A stretch of 9,463 bases of DNA from JAHJDS01 sp964569795 (GTDB lineage Bacteria > Desulfobacterota > Desulfarculia > Desulfarculales > JAHJDS01), in assembly GCA_964569795.1 (NCBI GenBank), contig CAZMVB010000061.1, forward strand, positions 1-9,463, in the 5' to 3' direction. Positions 6,843-9,463 of the stretch are shown piece by piece. Every line of letters starts with the position of its first letter. Position 1 is the stretch's first letter. The notes beneath the pieces were generated by a model. That model was not told where the DNA came from, ran no database searches, and saw only the letters and a list, made by a program, of their open reading frames with translations. A program made the translations under genes and the position numbers.

Positions 6843-7568
6843 GTGCGGCGTTGGTGGTTAATCGTTATCGGTTGGGGCCTGGCCGCGACCTTGGTCGCCC
6901 CGGCCCAGGCTGTTCCGGACCAGGCCGAGCTCCACCAGGTCCTGGACCGAATCAAGGTCACTTACCGGAAGCTGGTCAGCTACTCGGCCGATTACGTGCG
7001 GACGACCCGGAGCCAGACCATGGGTCCCACCGGCCCCACCACCCGGATCGTCCGGGCCACGGGCAAGATATACTTCGCCCGGTTCGGCCGGCCCGGCCGC
7101 TGGGGGCGGATGATGGTCCGGCTGGATCAGGAGGGGCCGCGCGAGGAAAAGCTGATGTCCGACGGCGTCAACCTGTGGTGGTACCGTCCCTGGCAGCAGC
7201 GGGCCTATCAGTACTCGGTCGCCCGGCACAGCGGGTCGCTCCGGCCGGTGATGGATTTTCTGCAGGGACTGTCCGGCCTGGAGAACAGCTTCCGCATCCG
7301 GTGGCATAAGCAGAAGAAGCTCTCTCCGGACCTGTACGCCATCATCATCGAGCCCAAGAATCCCCGGCCCGACCTGAAGTACATGATCTTCTACCTGAAC
7401 AAGAAGGACCTGATCCTCAGGGGATTCCTGATGGTCAACTTCATGGGGACCCGGACCGAGTACACCTTCACCAAGATAAAAACCAACCGGAAACTCAAAC
7501 CCTCTTTTTTCCGTTTCAAGCGGCCCCGGGGGGTCAGGATCATCCGCCAGAGGCAAGCCCCCCGCTGA
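6843..7568 (+). CDS. lolA: LolA-family periplasmic lipoprotein carrier
   Basis: The 241-residue product begins with a clear Sec signal peptide (basic MRRWW, hydrophobic core, APAQA with cleavage expected after Ala23). LolA carries lipoproteins released by LolCDE across the periplasm to the outer membrane. Family features seen are the helix that leads into YSADYVRTTRS (about 47-57), the strand GKIYFARFGRP (about 74-84), and the hallmark KLMSDGVNLWWYRPWQQRAY (about 103-122), followed by beta-rich sequence ending in the R.EYTFTKIK strand (about 202-210). The Arg-rich C-terminus (about 219-241) is longer than in E. coli LolA. The GTG start at 6843 has GAGG (6834-6837) five bases upstream, and no in-frame ATG lies nearby upstream. 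The gene follows ftsK and is 30 bases before nadA. The LolA-like fold also occurs in related outer-membrane lipoprotein-sorting proteins, so the exact client set is unproved. Confidence 0.83.
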   Translation: MRRWWLIVIGWGLAATLVAPAQAVPDQAELHQVLDRIKVTYRKLVSYSADYVRTTRSQTMGPTGPTTRIVRATGKIYFARFGRPGRWGRMMVRLDQEGPREEKLMSDGVNLWWYRPWQQRAYQYSVARHSGSLRPVMDFLQGLSGLENSFRIRWHKQKKLSPDLYAIIIEPKNPRPDLKYMIFYLNKKDLILRGFLMVNFMGTRTEYTFTKIKTNRKLKPSFFRFKRPRGVRIIRQRQAPR

Positions 7569-7598
7569 GCGCCGAGGGAGTCAGGACGACGCATCAAG

Positions 7599-8510
7599 AT
7601 GAGCCGGGAATTGTTAGAAACCGTTCGGGAGTTGTGTAAGGAAAAAAACGCCCTGCTGCTGGCCCATAACTACCAGCGGCCCGAGGTCCAGGACGCGGCC
7701 GACCTGACCGGCGATTCCCTGGGCCTGTCCATGGAGGCGGCCAAGACCGACGCCCAGGTCATCGTCTTTGCCGGGGTCCACTTCATGGCCGAGACGGCGG
7801 CCATTCTCAGTCCGGACAAGACGGTCATCCTGCCCGAGGAAGAGGCCGGCTGTCCCATGGCCGACATGATCACGCCTGACCAGCTCCGGGCGAAAAAGGC
7901 CGAACTGCCCGGCGTGCCCGTGGTGACCTATGTCAATTCCTCGGCCGCGGTCAAGGCCGAGAGCGACATCTGCTGCACCTCGGCCAACGTGGTCTCGGTG
8001 GTGGGCTCCCGGCCCGAGGACCATCTGCTGCTCACCCCGGATCAAAACCTGGCCCAGTACGCCCAGCGGCACACCACCAAGAAACTGGACTGGTGGGCGG
8101 GCTATTGTCCGACCCATCAGAAGCTGACCCCGGCCGACGTCCTGGCCGCCAAGGAGGCCCATCCCGGGGCGCTGGTCATGGCCCATCCCGAGTGCCGGCC
8201 CGAGGTCCTGGACCTGGCCGACGCCATCAAATCGACGAGCGGCATGCTGAAATTCGCCGCCGAGTCGGACGCCGAGGAATTCATCGTCGGCACCGAGACC
8301 GGGCTGCTGCACCCGCTCAGGACAAAAAATCCGGACAAAAAATTCTATCCAGCCTCGGAGCGAATGGTCTGCCCCAACATGAAGCTGACCACCCTGGAGT
8401 CGATCAAGATCGCCCTGGAACTGATGACGCCGGTGATTAGTGTGCCCGAGGACATCGCCGAGAAGGCCCGCCTGGCCGTGGAGCGGATGCTGGCCGTGCC
8501 TCGAGATTAG
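7599..8510 (+). CDS. nadA: Quinolinate synthase NadA
   Basis: The 303-residue enzyme condenses iminoaspartate with dihydroxyacetone phosphate to quinolinate, the entry to de novo NAD synthesis, using an oxygen-sensitive [4Fe-4S] cluster. Motifs visible are LLAHNYQRPEVQD (20-32, with His23 and Tyr25), GDSLGLS (38-44), VTYVNSSAAVKAESDICCTS (109-128), HPEC (196-199), GTETGLLH (231-238) and MVCPNMK (256-262). Cys85, Cys170 and Cys258 sit where the three cluster ligands are expected; Cys125, Cys126 and Cys199 are additional. The length matches the short ~300-residue NadA form. The ATG at 7599 has AGGA (7583-7586) at a rather long spacing of 12. It is 30 bases after lolA, so they are probably one transcript. 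No nadB or nadC is visible; the partner that makes iminoaspartate must lie elsewhere. Confidence 0.96.
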   Translation: MSRELLETVRELCKEKNALLLAHNYQRPEVQDAADLTGDSLGLSMEAAKTDAQVIVFAGVHFMAETAAILSPDKTVILPEEEAGCPMADMITPDQLRAKKAELPGVPVVTYVNSSAAVKAESDICCTSANVVSVVGSRPEDHLLLTPDQNLAQYAQRHTTKKLDWWAGYCPTHQKLTPADVLAAKEAHPGALVMAHPECRPEVLDLADAIKSTSGMLKFAAESDAEEFIVGTETGLLHPLRTKNPDKKFYPASERMVCPNMKLTTLESIKIALELMTPVISVPEDIAEKARLAVERMLAVPRD

Positions 8511-8554
8511 ATTTACGCAGAATAGCCATCGCTCAACAAATATAGAAGGGGATA

Positions 8555-9310
8555 TTATCTACTAACACCTTTTGCCTTGACTATTTTTTTTGCCATTTGT
8601 TTTACACGTTTTCTTCTACCTCCGAACATCTCATCAATAACATGCTCCAGTATCTCGAAGGCATCTAGAACGTCACCAAATTTAAGCAAACCTAAATGGC
8701 TTGCAGGATTCCCAAGCCATTTGACGGCCATAAGCATCTCGCCAAGCTCCGGTTCCTTTTTTGTAAATTCCTCTATTCGTTCGTGTAGACTAAGTGTCAC
8801 ACGTTTCCCTTGTTTTGATATTCTTGTTTTTCGAACTCGTTTCTTATTAAGCAATATCTCAACAGAACTTCTTAGACGATTACCAGAGGCTGAAAGAGAG
8901 CACCAATATAGTTCTGAAGCCGCGATCAATTCTCGCTTCAATTCCTCGGGGCAGTTTTCATTAATTCGGAACGGCACAACAGGGGGGGAAAAATATTTTG
9001 GAGTAATCTTTTGAACATAATTATAGCCTTCACCATAGTTATCTTCAACATCATAACTAGTCTCACCTACTAATAATACTGGTTCTTTACATGCGGAACA
9101 TATTAACTGAACAGAGAAAATTTCAGTGATCCAAGTCGGATCCGTTGACCCATCACGACGATATTGTTCATAATATTTTTTCGACTTTGCCGTCTCAATG
9201 AAGGTAAAAGAGTTTTTAACTCTGGTTAGTTGCCCCTCCATACAAAGGGAACATATCCATGGCGGCAAAGAATTGGGATAAAATGGTGGAACGAAAATTT
9301 TTCTGTCCAC
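8555..9310 (-). CDS. DUF4145-like protein with two CxxC pairs (zinc-ribbon-like N-terminus)
   Basis: I do not recognise a defined function. The 251-residue product has CSLC (Cys20/Cys23) and CSAC (Cys71/Cys74), a likely four-cysteine zinc site. A helical C-terminal half follows, with SGNRLRSSVEILLNKK (142-157), LHERIEEF (175-182) and WLGNPASH (198-205), the pattern of DUF4145 (an R..(V/L)E helix and a GN..SH motif). The last 20 residues are strongly basic. There is no signal peptide or membrane segment. It starts at GTG 9310 behind a well-placed AAGGA, converges on nadA, and lies in AT-rich DNA, so it was probably acquired. DUF4145 is widespread near restriction and other defence genes, often as a fusion; a role in defence here is only suggested by that family habit. 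The assignment is from pattern memory and needs a profile search. Confidence 0.72.
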   Translation of the reverse strand: MDRKIFVPPFYPNSLPPWICSLCMEGQLTRVKNSFTFIETAKSKKYYEQYRRDGSTDPTWITEIFSVQLICSACKEPVLLVGETSYDVEDNYGEGYNYVQKITPKYFSPPVVPFRINENCPEELKRELIAASELYWCSLSASGNRLRSSVEILLNKKRVRKTRISKQGKRVTLSLHERIEEFTKKEPELGEMLMAVKWLGNPASHLGLLKFGDVLDAFEILEHVIDEMFGGRRKRVKQMAKKIVKAKGVSR

Positions 9311-9316
9311 TGTAAT

Positions 9317-9321
9317 TCCTT
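9317..9321 (-). promoter_or_regulatory. Ribosome binding site that fixes the GTG start of the DUF4145-like gene
   Basis: On the minus strand AAGGA lies six bases before the GTG at 9310. No ATG in frame offers a better signal near the N-terminus. Confidence 0.65.
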
Positions 9322-9343
9322 TTTCTGCAGAAAGCCTCCAAGT

Positions 9344-9373
9344 GTTATAACGTTACCCAAACAGAACTATCAA
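9344..9373 (-). promoter_or_regulatory. Sigma70-type promoter for the DUF4145-like gene
   Basis: On the minus strand TTGATA (9373-9368) and TATAAC (9349-9344) each match five of six consensus positions with an 18-base spacer. The start would fall near 9337 and give a leader of about 27 bases containing the AAGGA site. The acquired gene thus appears to bring its own promoter. Confidence 0.62.
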
Positions 9374-9423
9374 TTGATATATTTATTCAATTTAAATGAT
9401 TATATTGTAACGCGATTATTTAC

Positions 9424-9452
9424 TTGACACCACAAAACAGGCGTGGTAGGTT
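9424..9452 (+). promoter_or_regulatory. Possible promoter reading off the right edge
   Basis: A perfect TTGACA (9424-9429) is 17 bases from TAGGTT (9447-9452). A five-base dyad, ACCAC (9429-9433) with GTGGT (9443-9447), spans the spacer like an operator. An ATG at 9459 follows closely. Without sequence beyond the edge neither the promoter nor the gene can be confirmed. Confidence 0.28.
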
Positions 9453-9463
9453 GTTTACATGAG

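Larger units (their letters stand above)
8511..9463. other. AT-rich segment with abrupt composition change, probably acquired DNA
   Basis: Everything before the nadA stop is GC-rich with G/C-ending codons, whereas from about 8511 to the right edge the sequence is plainly AT-rich and its only gene uses A/T-ending codons. No integrase, transposase, tRNA, or clear direct repeat marks the junction, so the mechanism of entry cannot be read here. Bases 8511-8554, between the convergent stops, show no convincing terminator hairpin. Confidence 0.7.

Noticed and set aside
8577..9014. A 145-codon plus-strand open frame inside the AT-rich segment.
   Set aside because: Antisense to the DUF4145-like gene, which has paired cysteines, a ribosome binding site and a promoter in its favour.
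9399..9404. A perfect TATAAT on the minus strand upstream of the DUF4145-like gene.
   Set aside because: No acceptable -35 at the right spacing; probably chance in AT-rich sequence. The 9344-9373 promoter is better.
9230..9427. A 65-codon plus-strand open frame overlapping the start and promoter of the DUF4145-like gene.
   Set aside because: No ribosome binding site or recognisable feature, and it overlaps well-supported regulatory sequence.

Overview
This GC-rich window (its last ~950 bases excepted) looks like chromosomal DNA of a diderm bacterium. LolA and membrane-anchored SGNH proteins imply an outer membrane and cell envelope. The ftsK-lolA neighbourhood is familiar from Proteobacteria, and the style of the proteins (YkgJ-like cysteine cluster, short NadA) suggests a deltaproteobacterial/Desulfobacterota-type lineage. 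That placement is inference; no rRNA or other taxonomic marker is present.

Layout. Bases 1-2494, minus strand: two tandem SGNH/GDSL-like membrane-anchored hydrolases that overlap by four bases (GTGA). The second starts at GTG and runs off the left edge, so only its N-terminal 400 residues are visible. Bases 2661-3392, plus: a YkgJ-type CxxCxxCC-like cysteine-cluster protein, divergent from the SGNH pair. Bases 3500-4240, plus: a PlsC-type 1-acylglycerol-3-phosphate acyltransferase behind a near-consensus sigma70 promoter that carries a dyad over its -35. Bases 4294-6612, plus: the complete septal DNA translocase FtsK (four membrane segments, RecA-like motor, gamma winged helix), closed by a strong symmetric terminator. 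Bases 6843-7568 and 7599-8510, plus: lolA (periplasmic lipoprotein carrier) and nadA (quinolinate synthase), spaced as an operon. Their leader holds a promoter-like element followed at once by a terminator-like hairpin.

At about 8511 base composition drops sharply to AT-rich. This last segment carries a minus-strand gene for a two-CxxC, DUF4145-like protein with its own good promoter and ribosome binding site. It reads convergently with nadA and looks horizontally acquired.

Most genes are envelope or division housekeeping: phospholipid synthesis (PlsC), chromosome segregation at the septum (FtsK), lipoprotein trafficking (LolA), NAD synthesis (NadA), and probable acyl/ester chemistry on an envelope glycan (SGNH pair). 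I found no clearly new multi-gene system. The points most worth a second look are the lolA leader hairpin, the AT-rich insertion with the DUF4145-like gene, the dyad at the plsC promoter, and the tandem SGNH pair.
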